From Adiantum capillus-veneris (Eukaryota; Streptophyta; Polypodiopsida; Polypodiales; Pteridaceae): a stretch of DNA of 64,000 bases. The notes below the pieces were generated by a model. The model saw only the letters and a list, made by a program, of their open reading frames with translations, was not told the DNA's origin and searched no databases. The stretch is from positions 53,896,119 through 53,960,118 of the forward strand of contig CM043952.1 of NCBI GenBank assembly GCA_014529385.2, in the 5' to 3' direction. Shown here piece after piece: positions 21,845 through 61,607 of this stretch (positions are counted from its first letter, which is position 1; every line of letters starts with the position of its first letter). The translations under genes were made by a program, and so were the position numbers.

Positions 21845-22552
21845 GTGCACTTGTCAGACCCGCAAATTGATGGCATTAGCAAGGAAAACAAGGAGCCCAA
21901 GGGGCAGGTGCGTTGATGTACCCTAGGGGGCTCCAAGGGGTGGTGCAGACTATGGTAACATCATTTCACTCCAAAGGATGAGGAGCCACGGTCAAACAAC
22001 ACCATCCTAGAAGTGGAGATCAACCATTTGTGGAGTTCTTGTTTTGCACAACTAGGATAAAGCCTTTGGCTTGTGCATGGATGAGTGTGTGAGTGCAATG
22101 TGCACAAAGGCCAAGCTCCCTCTGGACTATACTCCAGACCCCCTTTAGACCAAGCTTTTCTCAACCGGCGATACCATTGTCAAGACCATCACACTTGTGG
22201 TGAGAATGTACTAGGAACCGATTAAGCGGATGTGTAACAGGTTTAGTTCCAAGCCACCCACGCAAAGGTTGTGGTTACAAGGCAACCTATGTTAGTGAGT
22301 CATTACACAACCCCCTAAACTTGAGGAAACACCTTGTGAGAGCCATGGGGAGCCTCTCACAAGATGTTTGCTCAAACAATTTTGGTGTTAAGCCATGTCG
22401 AGGCCCTATCCCCACACCAAGACTAACACGTACAAAAAAATCTGGATAAATTGAAACAAAACTTTAGTTCTATTGCAATAATCATTGACATCAAGTTGGG
22501 CTACAAAACATACAAGGTTGGTTTACGAAGAAGAGGCAATTGATTATTGTTG

Positions 22553-22593
<41 letters not shown>

Positions 22594-23428
22594 AGAAAGA
22601 AGAAGAGAAGTTTCTAACGTCATTGGAAACTTTTGAAGATCTATCTGGTAAGTTTTGAACTCAATACCTCGTATCCAAGATAGAAGCAAACTAGGGATGT
22701 TGTGAAAAGAGACGAAGGGGGATGAGAAAGCTGTGAGGATGCTTCTTTACATGGATAAATTGAGGCCCTTGTGAACATGGAGAAGGTGGAGGTCAAGTCC
22801 ATGTGGAGGAGCACCAAGCCTTGAAATCCACAAGATAGGGATAAGGAGGGGAAAAAAATCTCTTGGATCATGCATTTGAAGCAATCTCATAAGAGAGCCA
22901 ATTCTGGTAATCCCATTATGTTGTTTAAACATGTAAAATCCCTTGGATCATACATTTTGAAGCAACTCAAAGGAGTACACCAATTCTAGTAATCTGATTA
23001 AGTTGTTTAATGAACATGAGCCAGGCAGCTAACACCTAATCATCTAATTTGAAGAGTCCAAAGATATGCTTCATATGGGGGAGAGTAATCACATAACAAA
23101 TCAAGAATGGAGTCCATCGATGTGTGATCTAAGGACACAAAGAGACATCTCAAAGTATGAATTGTGTTATTGGCCCAAGTCCAAACATAGAACCAAATCT
23201 CTCCACACGCTTGATTTTTGAATTTCAGTATACTTTTGTAGTTTCCATCTCCTTATTTCAAGGGCATTAAATATTATTCCTTTTTTGGTATATTCACAAA
23301 TGATAATGAAGTTGTCCTTAAGATGTTGTGCATTATTGTGTCAATAGGACATTCTATAGATTGTGACTTTGGTATTAGATGGAGGCTTTTAATTTCTAGA
23401 ACTTAATGGTAAACATTATATTATGTGG

Positions 23429-23437
<9 letters not shown>

Positions 23438-23504
<67 letters not shown>
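23438..23504 (+). repeat. (AT)n microsatellite, ~67 bp
   Basis: Perfect AT tract at the place where duplication copy 1 has a GT/GGGT-rich run (4715-4745). Confidence 0.97.
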
Positions 23505-23506
<2 letters not shown>

Positions 23507-24189
23507 AAGTCAACAAATTTGTAGCTGGCTTGTCTTTGCTTGGTTGCTTTAGCTTTGTAAAAGAATAAACCCCACAATTGAGAAGACCTTTTTTTGTTCA
23601 TAAACTGTCACAATCAATGGCTTCTAAAGCCATAGCTTGCATCAAACATCCATGCCATAACTCTACAACACCTTCACCATCATGTACCTCCCTCAATTTT
23701 TTGTGACTTCATACCATGCACACCGCACACATCCATCCGGGATACTTGATACATGACAATGGAGACACTTTTTTGTTGCACCTTATGCCCTTCAAACGAC
23801 ACCACCACCTTGTAGGCCGGTTATCTTTTGCTTCTACCGGAGGCTAATACTCTCTCCACCCCAAAGTAGCACCTCACCCAAGCAAGACAACCACAGCCAT
23901 CAAGAGGAGACTCAGATGCCCACATCAAAGACAAATTAGAGCAATCATTGAGTGCCATCGAAAGCAGATGCCATGACACCTCAATCACACAGACCTACAT
24001 CTTGCATGAGGGAGACACCTTAGAGAGGGTATTTCAATGACACCTTGTATGTTTGAACTATGGATGCAACTTTTAGATAGGTAGCTCATTTCAGCCTTTA
24101 GATTTAAGCTTAATTTTATGTTGTCCCAAATAAGATATTTCATCCATTGTATCTACGAGATTCCCTTCATTGGATGTATGGGTTTCGTC

Positions 24190-24220
24190 TCATAGGCCAC
24201 ATGGCCTTTTAAAAACCTTA

Positions 24221-24278
<58 letters not shown>
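24190..24278 (+). repeat. Retroelement-like 3' end with (CT)n tail, copy 2
   Basis: Same GTCTCATAGGCCACATGGCC..TTAATATT(CT)n arrangement as 5430-5573, with a tail about half as long. Confidence 0.5.
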
Positions 24279-24281
<3 letters not shown>

Positions 24282-24771
24282 AGTACAGTAAAAGATGCAG
24301 CTAGCTAGATTGCATATCATGCTTGTATACCCTATGCACATAGTCTTGCATTGCGAGCCCCTGGCAATAGAGCTCTATCCTTCATCACAAACATCATGCC
24401 GGGGCACACTACATCAAGTTTGTGTATGTGGCCACTGTTCCTTACAGTCAAAGATGTTGCATTTTCAAAGGCAAAGACCAAACAAGAACAAATTTTGATT
24501 TTTCTCAACTGAAGGCATAGACCAAACAAGAACAAGTTTCGATTTCTCTCAACTAAACCATCCATTAGAGCGAATAGACAAACACTCAATTACATAATCC
24601 AGCTACAATTGCTCGGAGATGCTACCCTGTTACACTAAAAAGAATTACGAAAACTTTCTGCGGTGGAGGTGTACGCAGAGTACAATTTACAAGTCTGAGG
24701 AGCAGTAGAACCTCCGCAAGACAGTAAAGAAGTATGCATACCAGTGTGGCATGTTAGCAACCACTCTCTCA

Positions 24772-53648
<28,877 letters not shown>

Positions 53649-54289
53649 CTGTGGAAAAAAAAGTGAGCATTGAGAGCTCGTACAGTCCGTCAGTCATAAA
53701 GAAGGCTATGATCAATTTTTATACAATAGGTCCCTCCTCATCATCCACTTGACCTTCAAGTACATCACCTTTAAAAAATCTGAGAATGCCCACATGAAAT
53801 ACTCACTTGAAATGCATTAATTCAAAAGAAATTTTTATCAAAATCATACGTTATTTATCTTTTGCACGATCTAGAAAGGACCATAATATCAGATGTTCTA
53901 TTTAACAAGTAACAACAATTCTCTTTCCCTGCATTTCTCTTCTCTTCATCTCAATGACACTCTATTAACTAGTAGTAAACAAATGTAGAGACAAATGAAG
54001 AGTTGCATTCTATATGCAATAGTCTAATGAATCATATGGATAGGCATAGTTATATACTATATACGCATTTGTTTTATATTATTGAGAGCATTGGCTTTTG
54101 TCATGTGTGTAACACCACTTGAAATGAAACAATTCTCCAAAAGAAAACAGGAAACCCTCATTTATAATACAGCTACATAAGTTGCCAAGAAATATGTTCC
54201 TTTTTCTGTTGGCAAAAAAGTTTATACATCACTATAGCCTGGCCCGTTGGGCAGGCCAGAAATAGTACATAATTATGCTGAACATTAAG
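53649..54289 (-). other. SYT intron upstream of first visible exon
   Basis: AT-rich sequence. I searched the minus strand for the ~40-residue membrane-anchor exon expected here and did not find it. Confidence 0.6.
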
Positions 54290-54756
54290 TGGCATGAAAA
54301 GCTACAAAACAAAAAACCTCTAATCTTCAAAATCTGGCTCCCAACAGGCTGCAGCATAAAACACAGAAATTCGTACACAGCAACCAGCAGCGCAAAACAC
54401 GGAACTGTCCATACAGTGCCATGTCAGCATGTCAACCAAAAATCTGGGCTGTCCGTATTGTCTTGACACGTCATCAGATGGATACGCAAGTCTTCTATGT
54501 GTGTGTGTGTGTGGGTCCTGCTTTATTTTTTATGTCTTGGGCCCCATCGGATGGGGTCCCATAAGTTGGAAGATCTTTTAATAATTAGGCCTCTCGACAA
54601 TGAACTATAAGCTGGTGAGAACTTCCTTTTCTTCTATTGCTTCTAGGGTTTAGCCCATCAGCCAGGATCTGCGTGTTGGCTAGGGTTAGGTCTGGGAATT
54701 TGGAAACCCTAACCCGCCGGGTCTTCAGTTGCTTGACAGGTCAACAGTTTATGACA
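54290..54756 (-). repeat. LTR relic, same family as the solo LTR at 30459
   Basis: On the minus strand it starts TGTCATAAACTGTTGACCTG after a polypurine tract (AAGAAGGGGCGA). It shares AAACCCTAGAAGCA, CCGATGGG.CCCAAG, ACACACACACA and GCTGAC.TGGCA with the solo LTR at 30459-31017. Its left border is uncertain. Confidence 0.7.
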
Positions 54757-54770
54757 TCGCCCCTTCTTGA
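54757..54770 (-). promoter_or_regulatory. Polypurine tract of the LTR relic
   Basis: The minus strand reads TCAAGAAGGGGCGA directly before TGTCATAAAC. Confidence 0.65.
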
Positions 54771-55696
54771 AAGAAGAGTAATCGTCCGCGATTTCTGCAA
54801 AACAACTCAAGTGAGCTTAAAAATATCCAAGAGCCATTCCGACGGTGTGTCCAAGGGGACTACCAGAGATACCAAGAAAAAGCCAATTGCCACATCATGA
54901 AGTTGGGCAATTTCGACGCTCTCCTGGGCATGCCTTGGCACGACAACAATGACACGACACTCTACATTCGTAACTATACGATCACCTTGATACAGAAAGA
55001 CAAGCCAGTCGTCCTCAAAGTTCAGCTGTTTGAACAAAAACCCGAATGAATTTTCTAATTGCTTCGTATTCATATACTTTTTGAACTTTGTTTGAGAAAG
55101 TACTGTTTGAAATTTGTTTGAAATGGATTGTAATTGTTTCAAACCTGTCTTGGTGCCGAGTGAGAATTGCTTGACTCTGGTTTTAATATTGGTTTCTATG
55201 ATTTGTGATTTACTCCCGGGTGGAGTACTGAAGAATAGAATTGATGTTTAATCATGTCTGAACCTCGGAACGACGCAGATCGGGTGTTTGGGGAGCATTT
55301 CGTTGTATGTTGGAAAACCGTTGAACGACGCAGGCTAGGTGTTTGGGGAGCATTTAGTTGTATGCTTGAAACCTCCAAGCCATGCAGGTTTTGGTCTAGG
55401 GAGCGTTTGGTTGTATATGTCCTCTAAGCTCCTGGCCCGCACCTTTTTAGGTTTCGTGAGGGGAGTGAGGAGGTAGTCGTTGAGTAGCTTCATATCTACG
55501 ACCGTCTGTCTAGGAGAAGTGCTCAGCAGTGTTGTTTGTTGTGTCTTGTAACATGCATATGTGAGCATTTGTGTTGCGTTGTGATGTGTCAACCACTGAA
55601 TATTCCTAATTGGGTGAGATTTCCTGGGTATGTAATTTTAGTGCATCGAGACACCCGCTACAGAACAACGCGGACTGGGTATGATGGCGAATTTTT
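54771..55696 (-). other. Unassigned 3' part of the broken gypsy element
   Basis: A 111 aa minus-strand frame (55142-54807) has no recognised domain. It is followed on the right by a 55 bp tandem repeat. It lies where RT-integrase would be expected, or in a long 3' untranslated region. Confidence 0.4.
55268..55416 (+). repeat. 55 bp tandem repeat, three imperfect copies
   Basis: Units at 55268, 55323 and ~55378 share GTTTGGGGAGCATTT.GTTG (GTCTAGGGAGCGTTTGGTTG in the third). Confidence 0.85.
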
Positions 55697-55978
55697 CTAT
55701 GCTTGAATATCAAGAGCTCCGATATGGAATGAGAAAACTGAATGAACCGGAAGAGCACCAATGAGCAGTTGAGTTTGGCCCGTGGCTAGCTCGGCCTTAA
55801 GTTCGCAACCATGTGAATCATAGTCAAAATCCATCTTCTTGAGGAAGTCGTGATGGATGAAATACTTGGTAGCTCCTGGGTCAAAGAAGATTAAGGCTTT
55901 TAAGCCATTGATTTTTCTATAAGCTCTACACAATTTATTTGAGCTTTTAAGATTAATGTCATCAATATACACCGACAC
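55697..55978 (-). pseudogene. Gypsy-like protease fragment
   Basis: INGLKALIFFDPGATKYFI carries a retropepsin active site with DPG in place of the usual DSG. It is followed by HDFLKKMDFDYDSHGCELKA and VHSVFSFHIGALDIQA, a normal pepsin-like layout. It lies just after a zinc knuckle on the same strand, as in gypsy gag-pol. Confidence 0.75.
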
Positions 55979-56027
55979 AAGTCCAATGGCAGGGTGAGCT
56001 CTCTGAGCCGAAGGTGATCTTGCGGAT

Positions 56028-56270
56028 CTATCTGCTATCGGAGTTCAAGGTTGCTCTGAAGATGTCTGGGCTCTTTTGAGGACATGAATTGAAAGTATGC
56101 CCTGTCTGAAAACATTCAAAGCATCGGCCTTCTTGTAACAAAGTTTCTCGTTGATGCTTTGTCAAACGAGGTCTTTGCAATAGCAAGAGCAGACGAGAGC
56201 TGCGGCAACAGCCAGGACAACTGACAACATTCGATGGGATTTGAAGAGAGCTCTGAATTTTATGATCTGG
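56028..56270 (-). pseudogene. Gypsy-like gag zinc knuckle fragment
   Basis: RLTKHQRETLLQEGRCFECF then QTGHTFNSC gives a CX2CX4HX4C knuckle with the usual preceding basic segment. The frame upstream of ~56270 enters LINE-derived, C-rich sequence and is not gag. Confidence 0.75.
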
Positions 56271-56493
56271 ACGCTCGCTACTGCTGTCGCTCCCCCCCTC
56301 GCACCTGCACTCCCCTTGAGCTAACCCCTCCCCCCCCCCCTTGTCACCTGCTCCCCTCTTGCGCCCGTCCTCAGCCCCCGCTGTCCGCTGCGTCACCTGC
56401 CCCCACTGCGCTGCCCCTACCCTTGCCCGCCCGCCCTCAGCCCCCGCTTCCCTTCATTGCACTGCCCTCTCCCTCCTCTCTTCACTCACTGAA

Positions 56494-56512
56494 CCCCCCC
56501 CCCCCCCCCCCC
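56494..56512 (+). repeat. Poly-C run (19)
   Basis: Nineteen C in the pyrimidine-rich 5' region of the LINE. Confidence 0.95.
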
Positions 56513-56625
56513 GCGGCCCGCGGCTCATTTCGTTCTGCCTAGTCTCACGCCGAGGTTCTTCTGTCGATTGGCTCTGGCAGTGCTAGTTCTTTGACAGTGC
56601 TTGCCGGGTTCCCTTTGCAGAAAAA

Positions 56626-57384
56626 TTGTTTTACCCTCTCTTTCTCCGCCACAGCAGTAGACACAGATGGAGGCTCAAGCTCCGCCACAGAAGGACTCTA
56701 CTGAAGCCCCTTCGCCCCGACCCCGCTGAGCCCACCATTCGACTTGCTCTATCACCGACAGAGCAAGCGAGCCTAGCCGCAGAGATAGAGCGCCTACAGG
56801 CGACTTCTATCATCTGCAAGATTCTCGGCACCAGACCCAGCAAAGAAGAGCTACATGATCTTCTCCAGACCCGCCTTCTCGCAAAGGTGGGCAAGATCTT
56901 GGACGTTCAGATCCTCGGACGAGGCTACTACCAGATCGAGTTCGAGACCCCCGAGATGGCGTCCAAGGTCATCGACATAAGTCCATTGACCATCCGAGCA
57001 GCTCGAGCCCACTTTCAACAGTGGAGACATGGTTTTGACCCTTCTTCAGATGTTCTGGTAGAGGAGGCAGACATCCCCATCTCCGTCTGCTTTCCTGGTT
57101 TGCGGAGGGAGTACCTACCACTTTTGTCTAGGATAGGCTTAGCGATTGGGACTGTCCCGGAGACACCTCGCACGGCAGCCTCAGTAGCTGCCAAGGCGGC
57201 CGGCATTCCCTCAGTTCGCGTTCTGGTTAGGGACACTCACACTCTCCCAAAGGTCATTCTTCTGCCTCGGGTGAGTGGGGGTTGGTTTAGACAGAGCATG
57301 GAATATTCGGGCCTCCCAAACCAATGCTTCATTTGTCGACAGATGGGCCATCTTGCGAAGGCGTGTCCACGGAGGAGGCCTTGA
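56626..57384 (+). pseudogene. LINE ORF1, DUF4283-like domain and zinc knuckle
   Basis: The frame from ~56700 reads LALSPTEQASLAAEIERLQA, TSIICKILGTRPSKEELHDL, VGKILDVQILGRGYYQIEFE and IRAARAHFQQWRHGFDPSSD, the DUF4283 pattern of plant LINE ORF1 RNA-binding proteins. It ends with QCFICRQMGHLAKACPRRR, a CX2CX4HX4C knuckle. A likely start ATG at 56667 (MEAQAPPQKDSTEAPSP) is in a different frame and meets a stop after ~20 codons, so a frameshift lies near 56700-56730. Confidence 0.82.
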
Positions 57385-58596
57385 CCTATACCACAGACTC
57401 AACCCCAACCTGCAAGGGCTCGCCAGCAGCCCCACAGGCAGAGACACAGAGCACTCATGCAGAGCCACCCTCCGAGCCTGGGGCTCCAGCAGAGGAGGGA
57501 TGGTAACAGATTCGTGGTCGACGACGGCAGGGGCCACAGCGACAGCCCCTCACTCAGAGTGGTCCTCAGGCGTCTGCCCAGCAGTAATGGGTTCCCACGG
57601 GGAACCGTTTCGGTCCTCTTGAGCAGGATGAGGTCCCTGCTCCAGCCCCCACCTCACCTTCACCCTCGACAGTCCCTCCTCCCCTAAAATTCCCCTCCTC
57701 CTCAACATCCCCCCCCCCCCCCTGGCCTCCTGCTCCCGCCGCCTCTTCCCCTCGCCCCTCTACCTCTGCCGCTCCCCCCCCGCCCCTCTACCTCTGCCGC
57801 TCCCCCCCCCGCCCCTCTCCCCCCTGCTCCTACACCCCCCCCTCCCGCTCCAGTTCCACAGTCGACCCAGGGGGCAGGGCCATCTCCGGCTGCTAGGAGA
57901 TCTCTTGGCAGCGCCTTTGCCACGAGTCGCTTTGCGAGAGAGGGACAGCCTTTCTTGCGACCCCCTCTACAAGTACAGACGTCTCCCTTTGCAGCAGTCC
58001 CTCGTGGTTTGACGAGCTTCGACGTTCGGCACCACTGGGACTTTTTTGACGACTTTACACGTTTTCTCGGCGACCCCTCAGCAGACCATGAGGCAGCCTG
58101 CTTCAAGGTTCATGTTCTGTTCCTTGCAGCTAGGGGGATAGAGGCCTTCGACTCAACGGTTGGCTTCTCTTTTCCCCTTTGCGGCAGGCACCAGACTGAG
58201 TGGACTCTCGACTCAGTATTGGAGTGGTTGCATACACAGGTCCTAGAGTTCTCTCACCACATGGGAGACCTAGGAGTTACAGACATGCTTCAGACTTTGT
58301 GGCCATTGGCCAAGTTTGCGGTGACCCCTCCAGATACAGCAGGATGTAGACACATTGTGGTTCACTTCTTTGCTGATACGCAGTGCTTGCCATGCTATGT
58401 ACACATTCATGAGGACTCCTGGACAGAGGAGGTTGCTTTACGTACGGCTCGCTCTACTTGGGCTTGGGCCAGGCACTTGTTGCATTCACGCCTATCTAGA
58501 GGACGCTCGGATGCCGATTACTCCCCATCCAAGCCAGCCTCGAAGATAGCACGTTTAGCTGCTGCGGCAGCATCTGTTCTCTCTCGCTCCCCATGA
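57385..58596 (+). pseudogene. LINE ORF1, proline-rich linker and C-terminal domain
   Basis: After the knuckle, coding sense continues in another frame through a Pro/Ser/Ala-rich linker with C runs (57640-57850) into an open frame 57955-58596 (GLTSFDVRHHWDFFDDFTRF, VHVLFLAARGIEAFDSTVGF, HIVVHFFADTQCLPCYVHIH). I do not recognise this C-terminal domain. Its stop TGA (58594-58596) overlaps the ORF2 start ATG (58593-58595) as ATGA, indicating it belongs to ORF1. Confidence 0.65.
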
Positions 58597-58952
58597 GGAT
58601 CGTCTCATAGAACGTGCAAGGACTTGGTGGGCCCCAGTTTCAACGTCAGCGGGGCCGACTACGTCAAGAGCTTCAGCGCTGCCTTGTGGGAGGAGAGATT
58701 GATCTCCTTATGCTACAGGAGCATCATCTGTGTGAGAGCCACATTAGACGTTGTGGTAAGCTCTTGCGTGGACGATATGATACTTTTTGGTCAACTGCTT
58801 TTGGACATGGAGGCATCCAGGGTGGGGTATGTATAATTATTGCGGATTCTTTGCAGCAGGCAATTGCGGGCAGAGGGATTATTGTGCCAAGCAGGGCTCA
58901 GTCGATCACTATGCACATTCAGGGTTGCCTTGTGGGTTTCCTGAACATATAG
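58593..58952 (+). pseudogene. LINE ORF2, endonuclease N-terminus (W to stop)
   Basis: MRIVS, TAG, NVQGLGGPQ: the conserved SWN of the AP-endonuclease domain has its Trp codon changed to TAG. Then IDLLMLQEHHLCESHIRR (catalytic Glu in LQE) and GGIQGGVCIIIADS follow. The text FLNI leads, after a stop, to APNVASA in the neighbouring frame (58950-58975), where the endonuclease breaks off. Confidence 0.82.
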
Positions 58953-58974
58953 CGCCCAATGTGGCGAGTGCACT

Positions 58975-59975
58975 GGCAGGTCATCATTCTTCCTTGTTCC
59001 CAGGGAGGGCTTGGGATCATAGACCCAACACAGTAGAGCACCACCCTTCTTAGGAAGTTCATTGTCCGAGGTCTTCTTCCAGGTGAGGAGCCCTGGAAGG
59101 AGTTCTTGTTACAGCGGCTTCGTGCTAGGGTGCCTCACGTAGGAGGCCCTATGGCAACCTTCGACCAGATGGATCTTCACAGAGATACGGAGGATCGCTT
59201 CGCTGTGGGGTTGCTACGATCTTGGGAGCACTTGCTGCGAGGCCTGGAGCAGCGTCAGCCTACTTGCACGGAGGAGCGCCTGCCACAGCCCCTTGTTTGG
59301 AACCCCATGGTTAGCACTCAGAGAGGTCACTTGGTTGGTAGTCGGCCTCATGTTTCCTGGGGTTCTATGGCAGCAGGTCCAGCACGCTCTTTAGGTGATT
59401 GGTTACAATTTTCAGGCTTGTCACAGGAGCTACAGGGCTTTCAGCTTACAAGGCATGAGAGGGGTGCAGAGCATGTTCCAGGACATCTCAGAGGCAGTAC
59501 CAGCAGCTGAGTGGCTCACGCCTCTTGAGTCAGCAGCGCCCAGATGGATGGGAGCCTTCACGCGACTGGAGGTTCTCATCTCTGTTCGGGCTTGCTCAAA
59601 GACTGCTCCCTCCCTGTTTTTCGAGCTACAAGGTGAGGGACGCTTACAACGAGTTGCAGTAGAGGCCCCACAGGTGGCAGAGTGCTGTTTTCAAAGGATC
59701 CGAGTGGTGGGTATCTATGGGAGGACTTGTGTCATCGATCCTGACCCAAGCTGCTCTTGCAACTGGACACTGGAGACTGTGGGCTTGGGAGTGCTGTCCA
59801 CTGGCACGAGTACAATGGGATCCTGGAGAGTGGCTTTGGAGGGACCCCTTCTCTTTTGCAGACCGACAGGTGTCCCTTTCTTTCAGTACACTGTTCGACT
59901 GGGACGTCACATACTGGCAGCACAGAGAGAGGCTCGCCCTGCTGCAGCACCTCATTAGCAGGAGGAGGGTCTAAC
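58975..59975 (+). pseudogene. LINE ORF2, post-RT region
   Basis: Right after the truncated endonuclease comes VIILPCSQGGLGIIDPTQ, then TTLLRKFIVRGLLPGEEPWK and LLQRLRARVPHVGG. These correspond to the conserved P..GGLG..D...N.ALL.KW.WR block that follows RT in plant LINEs. The text then crosses several frames to 59975, with stops. Confidence 0.72.
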
Positions 59976-60237
59976 AGCTGAGTTCTTGGCAGCTTTTTGG
60001 GAGAGGTTGTGGGACTCAAGACTGCCAAGGCGAGTCAATTTGTTTCAGTGGCTGGTCGCACACAGAGCTACAGCAGTTGGGAGTTGGCTCGTGCATAGTG
60101 GCCTCTCGTCCGCATGCACAGCTTGTGACCATCTTGTGGAGAGTCAGTGTCACTGCCTATGGGACTGTCCCTTGGCACAGCAGGTGTGGCTTCGTGTTCT
60201 TCGGCTGATGCTCGCTCTTTCCACGGCTCGGCAGTAG
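59976..60237 (+). pseudogene. LINE zf-RVT domain
   Basis: FWERLWDSRLPRRVNLFQWL then LVHSGLSSACTACDHLVESQ and CHCLWDCPLAQQVW follow the zf-RVT zinc-binding pattern (CxxC..E...H.x.x.C...VW) at the end of plant LINE ORF2. Confidence 0.85.
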
Positions 60238-60379
60238 ACTTGGGAGGCAGCTGCTTGGTCCACTCTCACGAGCCCGGCACTTCAGTTTGAGCTATCATCC
60301 ACCAGCAAGATGATAGTGATGCAAGGGGGGCGACTTACACTCCAGCCTGCCACATAGCTTACTCCATAGGAGTGGTGCA

Positions 60380-60820
60380 GTGAGAGAGGTGTATTGGGAG
60401 CTCATTAGTGGCCTGACACTCTGGTTCATCTGGCGGGCCCGTTGCTTCCGCATCTTCGAGGCTCGCCCTGTACCACCAGCAGAGACTGTTCGGGATCTTT
60501 GGCTTGAGCTGGTTCATACTCTCAGAGGACAATTCGAGAGACTCCAAGGCAGTTCTGACCGCATGCGGGAGCACAGAGAGGCTTTCCTTCGACTTTGGCG
60601 TCCTGGGCCATTTTTCACCATGGTCCAGGGTGTGCTCAGATGGCACTACCGTCCACCTGTGTGGCTCTTCCCTCCTTCCATTTCCTGATCTAGCCTCATT
60701 GTATATATGTTGTTTTTTCATTGGGAGAGTCTCCCCATCATGATTGTTGTAGTCCTCTCTTGTAGAGGAGGTTGTAGCCCTATGGGCAATTTCATTAACT
60801 AATAGAAGGATCTTTTTCTC
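60380..60820 (+). pseudogene. LINE C-terminal segment and 3' UTR
   Basis: The frame 60380-60688 (VYWELISGLTLWFIWRARCF, RIFEARPVPPAETVRDLWLE) resembles the segment after zf-RVT in plant LINEs. The 3' UTR runs to GGATCTTTTTCTC at 60820, then a G run. Confidence 0.7.
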
Positions 60821-60835
60821 GGGGGGGGGGGGGGG
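60821..60835 (+). repeat. Poly-G run (15) at LINE/gag junction
   Basis: Fifteen G between the LINE 3' end and the minus-strand gag, instead of a poly-A or TC tail. Confidence 0.95.
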
Positions 60836-61480
60836 AAAACGATGTCTTCGCAATTGACGAGATTCCCGAGGATTTGTTCGTTGTTGCCGAGAATTCTGAT
60901 TGTTTGCCGGAGTTTCTTCTGTAGTTAACTCTAGCTTCCATTTCATAAGCTTACAAGCGACCGCGGCATGGTCCATAAGCTCTTGCATTGTCGATACTTG
61001 TTTAAACAGATAGTATTTCTGTAAAGGAGATGGCAGTCCAATGGTATCCCGCTCGCATTGGTCATCCAAAGAAATCAACTTGGAGAAAGACAACAGAAGG
61101 TAGACGTCGAGAAACCTTTGGTTGTAGTCTTCCATGGTCTCCGTTGCAAGCATTTTCAAGTTGCCCCATTCTGACAAAATCTGGACTTCAAACAGGGAGG
61201 TCATATAACTTTGTGCAAAAATTGTCTTGAAAGCTTGCCAAGTCCTTGGAGCATGCAGTTTGGTCACGATTGAACTCCACCACTGCATAGCATTATCCTT
61301 GAGAAATCCCGTAGCTTGAGAAATCTTTGATTCTTTCTATAGTTCCCCAAAGCATAGATGTTGTCGAATTGTTGGAGGAACTGGAAGGTTTTCTTCCAAC
61401 CTCACTCCAAAAAAAGGTGAAAAATTTTACTGTCGTGCCACCATCCTTGAAATTTCTTTCTTGGGTTACCTGTCACTCTT
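60836..61480 (-). pseudogene. Gypsy-like gag body
   Basis: The minus-strand frame reads ATGFLKDNAMQWWSSIVTKL, HAPRTWQAFKTIFAQSYMTS, MLATETMEDYNQRFLDVYLL and VSTMQELMDHAAVACKLM, the retrotransposon gag (capsid) pattern. It ends in a basic stretch NPRESRQLRRHRF at the G run. The remaining open frame to 60359 is antisense to the LINE and is not gag. The true start is probably upstream of the Met at 61288. Confidence 0.8.
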
Positions 61481-61594
61481 CAAAAACACGACTAGGAATC
61501 GACACGGCCAAGTGGACTTGGGTTACGTGCGACTACAACAAGCAAAAAAATTTATGTGGTTCTTTCCTTGAGTGATACAAAACACTGCCAAAGA

Positions 61595-61606
61595 GCTCTG
61601 ATACCA
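61595..61606 (-). promoter_or_regulatory. Primer-binding site (tRNA-Met)
   Basis: The minus strand reads TGGTATCAGAGC one base after a putative LTR end (CATCTAACA). Confidence 0.85.
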
Positions 61607-61607
61607 A

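Larger units (their letters stand above)
21845..24648 (+). repeat. Long dispersed duplication, copy 2
   Basis: Second copy of the repeat at 3015-5943, same orientation, with small indels throughout. It ends after CACTAAAAAGAATTAC, 123 bp from the synaptotagmin stop codon, so it probably forms or abuts the 3' flank of that gene. Its (GA)n tract (22557-22589) and (CT)n tract (24225-24278) are much shorter than in copy 1. The GT-rich run of copy 1 (4715-4745) is here a short GT run followed by a long (AT)n. Confidence 0.85.
56275..60820 (+). mobile_element. Plant L1-type LINE lacking RT, inserted in gypsy gag
   Basis: A C-rich 5' region, ORF1 with a DUF4283-like domain and zinc knuckle, a proline-rich linker and C-terminal ORF1 domain, ORF2 starting with an endonuclease, a direct jump to the post-RT region, then zf-RVT and a C-terminal segment. 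The jump lies near 58950-58990 and removes the rest of the endonuclease and the whole RT. The gag knuckle on one side and the gag body on the other, both minus strand, show it landed in a gag gene. No clear TSD was seen. The (TC)n 3' end of the other LINE family is absent. Confidence 0.82.

Noticed and set aside
57702-58106. Minus-strand Gly/Arg-rich 134 aa frame
   Set aside because: Antisense of the LINE ORF1 proline-rich linker. The plus strand carries the recognisable domains.
60359-60820. C-terminal half of the long minus-strand gag frame
   Set aside because: It lies antisense to LINE sequence beyond the G-run junction, so it is chance read-through and not gag.
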